Part shown: positions 18,517-25,889 of the stretch, in pieces
How positions within the stretch are numbered: position 1 is the first letter of the stretch
Layout: every line of letters starts with the position of its first letter
Assembly (NCBI GenBank): GCA_937925685.1
Contig: CALAMI010000015.1
Span: 356,877-420,876, forward strand
Origin: Candidatus Binatia bacterium
GTDB taxonomy: Bacteria; Desulfobacterota; Binatia; HRBIN30
Length of the DNA: 64,000 nt
Direction: 5' to 3'
Made by a program: the position numbers and the translations under genes
Notes under the pieces: generated by a model
What the model saw: only the letters and a program-made list of their open reading frames with translations
The model's database searches: none
Told to the model about the DNA's origin: nothing

Positions 18517-20126
18517 TATGATGATCCTTGCAAAGCCCCCACTCGCACTGAGGAAAACCGAGCGACGAGCCGACGCCGCCAGCGTAGGTAAATCGCTGGC
18601 AGTAACAACCAGAACGACGACCAGCCACCCCGACTTCCAGCAACATTACAGTCACAGCCGTTTCCTTCCGCGACGGTCGGTGCGGTTCGCGTTGCCGTTG
18701 GGGTCGCCACCCCAACCGTTCGTGTCGGGGTCGAGGTCGGCACTGGAGAGGTGACCGTCGGCGGCGTTGGGCTAGCGGTGGGCGAGGCGACCGCAGTAAC
18801 GGTGGGCGTGGCCGTCAGTGGAATCGGCGTGTTCGTCACCGTCGGCGTGGCCGTCGGCGGCGGCTCCACACAGAGGAAGCCTTCGCGGCCGCCGACCCCC
18901 GGTATCGGATCACCGTTAGCATCGCTAGCGACAACCCCAGTGACCTCTACACGCGCTTCTACGTCCGTGAGCGTAGCACGGCAGGTGTACAATACCGCGC
19001 CGTCAGGAATGGCGTCGACGTTTTCCAAGGACACGACCACAGCGCGGACCTGCGTGCACGTCTCGCCGCTGCAACCCGCAGGCAGGAAGGCAAAACTCGA
19101 TCCGTTTTTGTTAATTGCCGGGTTCGCTGTACAATCTGGTCGGCCTCCCGCACCGCTATCGATTCGGATCCCTCCGTGGAAGACAAGGTCGTTTTGCGTC
19201 GCCACGATCTCTTTGTCCCCCGTCACCAAACGAACGATCAAAGCAACCGGACCGCTTGCTGCCACGACCACGTCCTCGACGTAAACCGCCGGCCCTGCTG
19301 GCGCGGGACGCGGCGACGGGCAGGGCGTGCGTGGAACAGGTGTGCCCGCAGTGAATGTGTGCGTAGAGGTCGGTGTTGGCGGTGTTTCCGTGGCTGTCGG
19401 AGTTGCTGCGGTGGCCGTCGCACTTGGCGTCGGCGTAACCGAGGGCGTGGCTGTTTCCGTTGGTCTTGCGCCGGCAACGATACGCCCCAGTTCTAAAACC
19501 AACTGTGAGGGCACCTCTCGGGCCGGAATTTGATTGTCTCCCACTTGCAAGCGTTCGAAGCGGATCACCTGTGGACCGGGAGATGCTCCCGCCTTCAAGG
19601 GCAACGTACAACCCAGCAGCACGCCATCGCCGATGACCGGCAAGGGATTCACGAACGTTGTCGTTACCAAGGCAAAGCGCACCCGATATTCTCCCGTGCC
19701 CACGTTCTGAAAATCAGGAGGCACAACTTCGAGGATGTGATCCGCCAGCCGTGCATCTTTTTGGCAGTTGACCGGTGCCAACCGACAGGTGCCCTGGCCG
19801 GGGCATGTTTCGGAGAGCTGACAAGGCGAGCCGTCGTCACAGGCTCCAACAAGATCGAACTGGGCTGTTTGGAAAATCAGATCGAAGTTTACAGTTGTCG
19901 CCACTTCACTGGGGCTCTCCCGTTCCAGACGCACGGTCATGGACGCTGGGGCGGAAGGTGCGCTTTCATCGCCTGTAAAGGCGTCGGACGTAGTCACCCG
20001 CAAAGTGACCACCGCATGAAGCGGGGACGCCATAAAACCGACGATTCCACTGCACACGAGTAGGGTCAAAAATCGGCTCGCCGTCAGCCGACCGCCATCA
20101 TGCCGTAGTAGCACTCGCTGCCTCAT
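18516..20126 (-). CDS. Surface protein with two cohesin-like domains and C-terminal sorting-like tail
   Basis: A 536-residue exported protein. ATG 20126 has GAGGAGG upstream. Order: signal peptide (~1-38), cohesin-like beta domain with a Cys-rich insert (~40-215), Thr/Pro linker (~219-268), second cohesin-like domain (~270-420), second Thr/Pro linker, then GCDCN, a hydrophobic helix (SSFWLLLPAIYL) and RWRRR. The Cys-helix-Arg ending resembles the MYXO-CTERM class of C-terminal sorting signals. It is 53 bp downstream of the dockerin protein, which suggests binding partners. Domain assignment rests on pattern, not a search, and cohesin-fold adhesion domains of other type remain possible. Confidence 0.75.
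   Translation of the reverse strand: MRQRVLLRHDGGRLTASRFLTLLVCSGIVGFMASPLHAVVTLRVTTSDAFTGDESAPSAPASMTVRLERESPSEVATTVNFDLIFQTAQFDLVGACDDGSPCQLSETCPGQGTCRLAPVNCQKDARLADHILEVVPPDFQNVGTGEYRVRFALVTTTFVNPLPVIGDGVLLGCTLPLKAGASPGPQVIRFERLQVGDNQIPAREVPSQLVLELGRIVAGARPTETATPSVTPTPSATATAATPTATETPPTPTSTHTFTAGTPVPRTPCPSPRPAPAGPAVYVEDVVVAASGPVALIVRLVTGDKEIVATQNDLVFHGGIRIDSGAGGRPDCTANPAINKNGSSFAFLPAGCSGETCTQVRAVVVSLENVDAIPDGAVLYTCRATLTDVEARVEVTGVVASDANGDPIPGVGGREGFLCVEPPPTATPTVTNTPIPLTATPTVTAVASPTASPTPPTVTSPVPTSTPTRTVGVATPTATRTAPTVAEGNGCDCNVAGSRGGWSSFWLLLPAIYLRWRRRLVARFSSVRVGALQGSS
18673..18868 (-). repeat. Thr-Pro linker coding repeat (C-terminal)
   Basis: Low-complexity DNA encoding a TPT/TAT-type linker inside the double-cohesin protein. 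The repeated units are short and imperfect, so replication slippage could change the linker length. Confidence 0.7.
19322..19470 (-). repeat. Thr-Pro linker coding repeat (central)
   Basis: Encodes the linker between the two cohesin-like domains, with ATPT, PTPS and TETPPTPTST units. Composition is the same as in the other two linkers of this block. Confidence 0.7.
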
Positions 20127-20179
20127 TCGCGCCTCCTCACACCGAACGCTTCCCCGCCCGATCCGTCTCGCCAGCCACG

Positions 20180-22702
20180 TCATGGGCACCCCCTTGCTAA
20201 CCGAAGCACGGCTTTGGTCACGTCGCCCACCGTCACCTCCCCGTCACCGTCCGCATCTGCGGACGGACAAGCGCTCAGCGGCAGTCGGGAGGCCATGATC
20301 TGCACGATGGTCGTGATTTCGTTGCCCATAACCTGCCCGTTCCCATCGCAATCTCCAGCACAATTGAGGCTGGGAGTTGGTTCGACAACCGGGTGGTCCT
20401 CCAGCGCAATTCCCCCGGCTACCACCGTTACCCGGAAAGTGTCTGCCCGCTGGTCTCCGACGTTCGTACGATCTGCTTGCAGCACCGCCTCACCAACCGC
20501 ACCGGGACGTTGTGCAAAGGTGCAATGGAACACCGGCCCGTCGGCAAAGGTTTGAATGGGGAACGACAAGTCCCCAGCGAACAAGCGGAGTCGCTTCTTG
20601 CCAGCCGGGGCTGGGGGATTCTGCGGCAGGGTTGCGAGCAACACGTGGGATCCGCGGATTCGCTCATCCAGTCGGCAAGCACGAGCAGGATCCTGTAGGT
20701 CGAGTAAACTCGAGTCGTACACCAGATCCAACTGAACCGTAGCTAGCTCTCCACCGCCACCAGCAGCCGCCACCGTCACATCGACGCGCCCTTCGGCGGA
20801 AGTCGCTGCCTCGATGGACAGCGTTACGGTTTGCCCGCGGTCATGGGCAAAGGTCAGAGGCCGACCCTCCTGTACGCAACCGCGTGCCAAATTGAGTACA
20901 ATTTGCGTGATCTCGTTACCCATCACCTGCCCATCGCCATTGAGATCGGCCGCAGCACATTCTGACAACGGGAGCACGTCGCCGAGGATGTAGACCGCAT
21001 TGGAAACCTCGTTACCGAACACGAAGCCGTCGCGGTTGCAGTCGCCCCCACACTCGCAAAGTCCATCGACACAAGCCTCACGATCGAAGCAGTTCAAACG
21101 GTCAATGGCCGGATCTTCGTCGTCACACTCGCGCTTTTTCTTGCAAGTACCCCCCCGGCAGTGATGATTCGGCGGGCAATCCTCGTCGGTCAGGCACGGG
21201 CGGAATGTTGGCGTGGGTGTGCGGGTGTGAGTGGGGGTACGAGTCTGTGTCGGCGTGGGTGTGCGGGTCACGGTGGGCGTGCGGGTAGGTGTTACGCAAA
21301 ATCCCTCCACGCAAACGAGCCCATCCGGACAAAGGCCATCGGGGCAGGCTCCTGGCCCAAAAAAAGGATTTTGCGCCAGGTAAGCCTGTCCGGCCGAGGC
21401 GCCCCCGGGAACCAGGTTGGTCGCAAAGGAGATAAATGCCACACGCGTTCCTTGGTCCGAAATTGCAGGGGCTGCGTCCGGCACACTTCCATTGGCGAGC
21501 TCACCACGGTCGTTCACGTCCACGACTAACGTGCGGCCGATCTGGCGGTCGCGCACGAACATGTTCGCAACGTGGTTGGCGTCGTTAAAAATCAGGTTCG
21601 TGGCCGCCGAGCCAAAGGCAACGAACCGTCCATCGCCGGAGATCGCCGGCGGGAAAGAAAAATCGTCTGCGTTGCCCCCTGCGGTATTCACACTCACACG
21701 CTCGACCGTGCGCCCCTGCCGGTCGAACACGAAAACGTCTACCACGCCGTTCCGGTCGTTGGGCACCAGATTGTCAGCCAACGATTTAAAGGCCACGAAG
21801 CGCCCATCAGCGCTAATCGCCGGCAAAATACTATCGCCGTTACCCTGACGGCCGTCCGACGCCACGCTGACAATTTCCAACGTACCGCGATTACGGTCGC
21901 AAACGAAAATGTCGAGACGGCCATTGGTATCGCCACTCACGAGATTGGTCGCAGCGGAAGAAAACGCCACGACAGAGCCGTCCTCATTGATTGTCGGGTG
22001 GGAGCTGGGCCCGTTGGGTTGCACGTTGCACAAGCGTTCGGTCGTCCCACCGACCAGGTCACGAACGAAAATGTCCGTGACACGATTGGTGTCGCCCGCA
22101 ATCAAGTTCGACGCGTCCGACTGAAAGGCAACCCACCGGCCATCCCTGCTAATGGCAGGGTACAAACTGTGGCCGTTGGCTTGCGAGCCATCATCCGCGA
22201 CGCTTACACGCTCGGTCACGCTAACATCCCGGCGACGAACAAACACATCCGAGCGGCCATTGGTGTCGCCGGCAACTAAATTCGACGCCGCGGAGTAAAA
22301 AACGACCACTTTGCCATCTCCGCTCACAGCCACGTTCCCTCCCTGCGCGTGGCTGGGGCCGTTCGCCTGGACGCCAGTGGAACTGACACTGACCCGTTCC
22401 GTCTGCCCGGTACGCACATCGCGTACGAACACGTCGCGCGCCTGGTTGGTATCCAAGGTCACCAAGTTGGAAGCGTCGGAATAAAATCCCACGACATTCC
22501 CTTCACGATCCGTCCCCACGCCTCCAGCCGTGCCATTAGAGGCCTGGCCAGCGGGGCTGAGGCTGAGCAATCGCACCGGTTCCGCGACCTGTCCCCACCC
22601 CCGGTGGGGCAGGCTGCCCACCCCCACGTTTCCAAGGATAAGGAAAAAGAACGGTAACCGCCCCCGCCACCCAAGCGACAACCAACGATAGTGGAACGCC
22701 AT
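20180..22702 (-). CDS. TolB-propeller / dockerin / cohesin-like / dockerin surface protein
   Basis: An 840-residue exported protein, ATG 22702 after AAGGAGG. After the signal peptide come about seven propeller repeats (~40-455) of the form NLV-x-GDTN-x-x-x-DVFVRD-x-x-x-x-x-T-x-RVSV, PAISxDGRxVAF, typical of TolB/WD40-like PD40 blades. Then follow a Cys-containing DGLCPDGLVC segment, a Thr/Pro linker (~470-500), a Cys-rich region, a dockerin-like pair (DCNRDGFVFGNE and DLNGDGQVMGNE, ~550-610), a cohesin-like domain (~615-760) and a second dockerin pair (DCDGNGQVMGNE and DADGDGEVTVGD) up to the C-terminus. The Asp/Asn loops fit calcium binding. First gene of the surface operon. No catalytic motif seen. 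Confidence 0.82.
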   Translation of the reverse strand: MAFHYRWLSLGWRGRLPFFFLILGNVGVGSLPHRGWGQVAEPVRLLSLSPAGQASNGTAGGVGTDREGNVVGFYSDASNLVTLDTNQARDVFVRDVRTGQTERVSVSSTGVQANGPSHAQGGNVAVSGDGKVVVFYSAASNLVAGDTNGRSDVFVRRRDVSVTERVSVADDGSQANGHSLYPAISRDGRWVAFQSDASNLIAGDTNRVTDIFVRDLVGGTTERLCNVQPNGPSSHPTINEDGSVVAFSSAATNLVSGDTNGRLDIFVCDRNRGTLEIVSVASDGRQGNGDSILPAISADGRFVAFKSLADNLVPNDRNGVVDVFVFDRQGRTVERVSVNTAGGNADDFSFPPAISGDGRFVAFGSAATNLIFNDANHVANMFVRDRQIGRTLVVDVNDRGELANGSVPDAAPAISDQGTRVAFISFATNLVPGGASAGQAYLAQNPFFGPGACPDGLCPDGLVCVEGFCVTPTRTPTVTRTPTPTQTRTPTHTRTPTPTFRPCLTDEDCPPNHHCRGGTCKKKRECDDEDPAIDRLNCFDREACVDGLCECGGDCNRDGFVFGNEVSNAVYILGDVLPLSECAAADLNGDGQVMGNEITQIVLNLARGCVQEGRPLTFAHDRGQTVTLSIEAATSAEGRVDVTVAAAGGGGELATVQLDLVYDSSLLDLQDPARACRLDERIRGSHVLLATLPQNPPAPAGKKRLRLFAGDLSFPIQTFADGPVFHCTFAQRPGAVGEAVLQADRTNVGDQRADTFRVTVVAGGIALEDHPVVEPTPSLNCAGDCDGNGQVMGNEITTIVQIMASRLPLSACPSADADGDGEVTVGDVTKAVLRLARGCP
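21203..21294 (-). repeat. Thr-Pro-Thr-Arg linker coding repeat
   Basis: GTGTGCGGGTG-like units encoding TRTPT/THTRTPT inside the propeller-dockerin protein. It joins the propeller to the Cys-rich and dockerin part. Confidence 0.75.
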
Positions 22703-23190
22703 CGTTTCCTCCTTACGATTCACCACAGCCCACCTGTTGCCCCCTTTTTTGCGGTTCAGACTTCGGAAAAGAACCACTGCACAATTTCCCTGGAGTCTTG
22801 CGTACCCGTCCGGTCCGGACCTTCCGGGCACCAGTAACGGCAAACTGCCACTCTCTCGAAGGGAAGTCAATCGCAGTTTTGGTATTGAACACCCCGTGCT
22901 GCTGCACCCCGCCCCTCAGGCCATCCCCTTACCGGCGTCGTTCCCCTTCCCCTTCTAAGAGGGGGGATAGGGGCAAGAGCACGGTGCGGCCCACAGGAAC
23001 ACGCGTGAAAGTGGCAACAACGGGCGCACTGCCGTGCGCTCCTACCACCACTTGGGTCACCCTGTCCCGCAAGGACAGAGGGGGATCTCATGGGAACCAC
23101 GGGCCATTTGGAGCCAATTGCCTCCTCTTTCGCTCGCGACTGCGCCATGGTAGCGAAGTTACCGCACTTTTCCCGGCAGAGGAGAGCGAA
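22703..23190. other. Intergenic region with a dispersed repeat
   Basis: Spacer between the start of the divergent surface operon and the epoxide-hydrolase-like gene. It must hold both promoters. It also contains the repeat copy at 22992-23044 and an inverted C/G-rich run near 22945-22975. I see no gene; open frames here lack codon structure. Confidence 0.6.
22992..23044. repeat. Dispersed intergenic repeat, copy A
   Basis: Contains GGAACACGCGTGA, then GGCAACAACGGGCGCAC (23013-23029) and TGCCGTGCGCTCCT. The second block is identical over 17 bp to copy B near 55350. The first and last blocks match copy C near 31000 with C/T changes. Confidence 0.7.
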
Positions 23191-23571
23191 ATGCCCACAA
23201 GCGAGGAAGTCGTCATCGCATTTTGCCAGGCATGGAGAGAGCGCAATGTCGGCCGGTTACTCAACTTTTTTTCGCCCGATGCCGTGTATCACAACATGCC
23301 CCTACCCCCACTGCAAGGTCTCGATGCGATCCGCGCTACGCTAGAGACGTTCGTCGGGCCCGCAGAGTCTATTGACTTTGAAATCCTGCACCTGGCCAGC
23401 AAAGGCAACTTAGTGTTCACCGAACGTGTAGATCGTTTTCGCTTCGCAGGAAAAGACGTGCAATTGCCGGTGGCAGGTGTTTTCGAAATCGAAGGGGGGA
23501 AAATCCGCGCCTGGCGTGATTACTTCGATCTGCAAACTTGGCTACAGCAGGCCACCCCTCAGTCTCCTTGA
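23191..23571 (+). CDS. Limonene-1,2-epoxide hydrolase-like (NTF2-fold) protein
   Basis: A 126-residue single-domain protein starting at ATG 23191 after AGAGGAG. The fold is SnoaL/NTF2-like, and the residues that define limonene-epoxide hydrolase are all in place in order: Tyr-x-Asn (VYHNMP), Arg-x-Asp (ERVDRF) and the second Asp in WRDYFD. This set holds the attacking water and protonates the epoxide in the known Rhodococcus enzyme, so hydrolase activity is plausible. The natural substrate is unknown; terpene, steroid or fatty epoxides are candidates given the lipid genes nearby. It is a single gene followed by a convergent DUF2804 gene. Confidence 0.82.
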   Translation: MPTSEEVVIAFCQAWRERNVGRLLNFFSPDAVYHNMPLPPLQGLDAIRATLETFVGPAESIDFEILHLASKGNLVFTERVDRFRFAGKDVQLPVAGVFEIEGGKIRAWRDYFDLQTWLQQATPQSP

Positions 23572-23829
23572 TCGGCTTGCTTCGCCCGCGCAAAAACACT
23601 CCAGACCGTCCGCAGCCGGCAAAGGCCCTGCGAGCGCCTAATTACAACCGCTTTGCCGCTGGCAGTCTTCCCTAACGAAATAAAAGGCCCACTATATTCC
23701 AACGGGATCACGCTCGCTGCTCGTTCCACCGTGTTGACAATCTTACAGGGTGCCACCGGCACTCGCTCCCGAGACCGGCATTCACAACAGGCGGCCAAAA
23801 AAGAATTGGGACAAGCTTTGCTCGTTCTG

Positions 23830-24849
23830 TCACCACTTCGCGTACTGCCACTCGGCGTAGCCTAGTCGGCGCTCCAGGCGTAGAGCGCGCCCGCAAGCTC
23901 TCACGAGCTCGCCGGTGTAGCGGCCAATGATTTGGTAAAAGTTGAGCCCAAGAAAGCCAAGCCGCATCCGCTCCCGGTGGCATGCTTCGGGTACGAAGTT
24001 CAAGCGGCAGCGCCCATCGGCGGAGGACATCTGCCACGGTCGCATCAAGTTGGCCCGGTCGAAGTCAAAGTGGACCAGTCCAATATTTTCTCGCTCTCCA
24101 TCCGCCCAGAAACAGTTTTCCGTAAAGCTCGTTTCGTTAACCCCGCACGCAATATTGAGTCCAACCACTTCGCCGCTCTCTGCCGGCGCGGCCAAACAGC
24201 CCCACAACCAATGTGTTTCCCGCCGCATGTAGCCGGCGCTCCAGTCACGATGGCCCAACGTCCCCGCACGCTCCAAGTCGACTTCCCCTGAACCGGTTTG
24301 CAACGTGCCGCGCACGCGCTGGCCCGCAGTTTTGCGAGCGAACACCCACCCTGCAGCTCCAGCACGAGTGCACAGACGCAAGGGAGCCGTCGGGGGATCG
24401 ACTTCGTCCCACTCGGCATCGATGCGCAAGCGCGCCGGCACTTCGGCAAAGAGCCGTCGAGAGTGCGGGCGTGATCCGGGCTCTAAGCGAATTGTCGTGC
24501 CGCCACTGATGAAGTGAGCCCTGCCGTCCTCGGGCCGCTGATCCATCTGCATACCCCAGGCCAAGGGGCGGACAAAACTGAACTCCTCGAGGAATTGCCG
24601 CTCAGGCCAGTACGCGTAGACGAAAGCTGAACCCGCGTAGCGGATGTTCACCAGGGCGCAGCCAAACACGATGTACTCGCTGAGGCCCCCGACAAATTCG
24701 AACTGCTTAAAGCCAAAATGCCGCCGCCAGCGCCCCACTGGATGGTCATATTCGTCGATCAACCGGCAGCGCCCGTAGTCGATCTCCTCGACCACCTCGT
24801 CGAACCGTCCAAAGCGCACCTCGCCTCGTTCATCGCATAGGGAGCGCAT
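23830..24849 (-). CDS. DUF2804 domain-containing protein
   Basis: A 339-residue protein spanning the whole DUF2804 family. Diagnostic stretches are GHRDWSAGYMRRETHW, the Asn-rich ENCFWADG, and the N-terminal IDYGRCRLIDEYDHPVGRWRRHFGFKQFEF. DUF2804 proteins are uncharacterised; their beta-rich body recalls lipocalin-type (CrtC/AttH) enzymes that act on lipids, but that is a family-level impression. The gene lies 6 bp after the LLM oxidoreductase, so the two are co-transcribed, with the acyl-CoA synthetase upstream in the same direction. Confidence 0.85.
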   Translation of the reverse strand: MRSLCDERGEVRFGRFDEVVEEIDYGRCRLIDEYDHPVGRWRRHFGFKQFEFVGGLSEYIVFGCALVNIRYAGSAFVYAYWPERQFLEEFSFVRPLAWGMQMDQRPEDGRAHFISGGTTIRLEPGSRPHSRRLFAEVPARLRIDAEWDEVDPPTAPLRLCTRAGAAGWVFARKTAGQRVRGTLQTGSGEVDLERAGTLGHRDWSAGYMRRETHWLWGCLAAPAESGEVVGLNIACGVNETSFTENCFWADGERENIGLVHFDFDRANLMRPWQMSSADGRCRLNFVPEACHRERMRLGFLGLNFYQIIGRYTGELVRACGRALRLERRLGYAEWQYAKW

Positions 24850-24855
24850 TTGTCC

Positions 24856-25824
24856 TCAACGGATGTATGGCCACACCTCGTGCTCAAATAGGCGCAAGCT
24901 TTCCCACGCCCGTACTGGATCGATGCCTCCCATCAAAGGATGCAGCACAACGCGACCTTGCTCGCGAGCAAGCACGATACACTGATCGGGGGTGAGCACC
25001 TGGTACACACCCGAGGCACGCACATCTGCCAGAGTGTGACCCTGCACATACACTTGCGACCGCTGCTCAGGGGTCTGCCATGCCGCATATGTGGTTGCGT
25101 CGTACAGTGCATGAGGACCAATCCACTGCCAGTCGCGCTCTGGGTCCTTCGATACGTGCACAAACCCCGGTCCCCCTGGCATCATTACGAAACCATGATG
25201 AAAGCCCACCCGCTGACACTCTTCCAGGTAAATTTCCTCCAGCTTCGGATCGGCGATCGCGGGTAAAAAGGCCGTACGTAAACGAGCAGCCCGGCGGGCA
25301 GCCGCCGGTGTCGAACCGCCAAGAAAAACCGTTAGAGGATGAGCTGGACGGGGTGTGACTCGCACGGTACGGCCGCGAAAAGTAAAGGCTTCACCAGTCC
25401 ACGCTTTCCGCAGCACCTCGATCCCCTCTTCGAGTAGTTCGCCGCGATCTGCCCGACGGATCCCGGCCATTTCGAATTCTTCGTGCCGGTAACCCAAACC
25501 GGCCACGATGCTCACCCGCCCACCGCTGAGCAAATCGAGAACGGCAAGCTGTTCCGCTAACCGGATCGGGTCGTGCAGAGGCACGAGCAGCGCCGCAACA
25601 TTGATCGGCAGCCGTTTCGTTGCACCGGCAATCGCTGCCGCCAAAGTGAGCGGGGCCGGTAAAAAGCCATCGTCTACTCCATGATGCTCGGAGAGCACAC
25701 ACAGATCGATGCCCAGCGCGTCCGCCCAGCGGCACATCTCCAGGCACGCGGCATATTGCTGCGCGTGGGTTGTCGGCGCAAAAGGGGGCACGCGCAAATC
25801 GAACCGGATCACCACTAGGGCCAT
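24856..25824 (-). CDS. LLM class flavin-dependent oxidoreductase
   Basis: A 322-residue luciferase-like monooxygenase. ATG 25824 follows GGAGGA; it begins MALVVIRFDLRVPP. Family features are WADALGIDLCVLSEHH (His of the active site), PINVAALLVPLHDPIRLAEQLAVLD, LSGGRVSIVAGLG and FLGGSTPAAARRAARL. Members use FMN or F420; nothing here decides between them. It is probably in one unit with DUF2804 downstream and the acyl-CoA synthetase 65 bp upstream, suggesting oxidation of a lipid or isoprenoid substrate that is also CoA-activated. Confidence 0.88.
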   Translation of the reverse strand: MALVVIRFDLRVPPFAPTTHAQQYAACLEMCRWADALGIDLCVLSEHHGVDDGFLPAPLTLAAAIAGATKRLPINVAALLVPLHDPIRLAEQLAVLDLLSGGRVSIVAGLGYRHEEFEMAGIRRADRGELLEEGIEVLRKAWTGEAFTFRGRTVRVTPRPAHPLTVFLGGSTPAAARRAARLRTAFLPAIADPKLEEIYLEECQRVGFHHGFVMMPGGPGFVHVSKDPERDWQWIGPHALYDATTYAAWQTPEQRSQVYVQGHTLADVRASGVYQVLTPDQCIVLAREQGRVVLHPLMGGIDPVRAWESLRLFEHEVWPYIR

Positions 25825-25889
25825 CGAACTTTTCCTCCGCAGCGCCACAAGCCAAGCGTCAGTTTGCGCCGGCTTTGCGTGCACCCAGG

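Noticed and set aside
18673..21294. Thr-Pro coding repeats taken as a CRISPR or minisatellite array
   Set aside because: The repeats are in frame, encode TPT linkers in secreted proteins and lack uniform spacers.
22798..23190. Upstream extension of the epoxide-hydrolase-like gene
   Set aside because: It covers the dispersed repeat and is not protein-like; ATG 23191 starts the NTF2 domain with a ribosome site.
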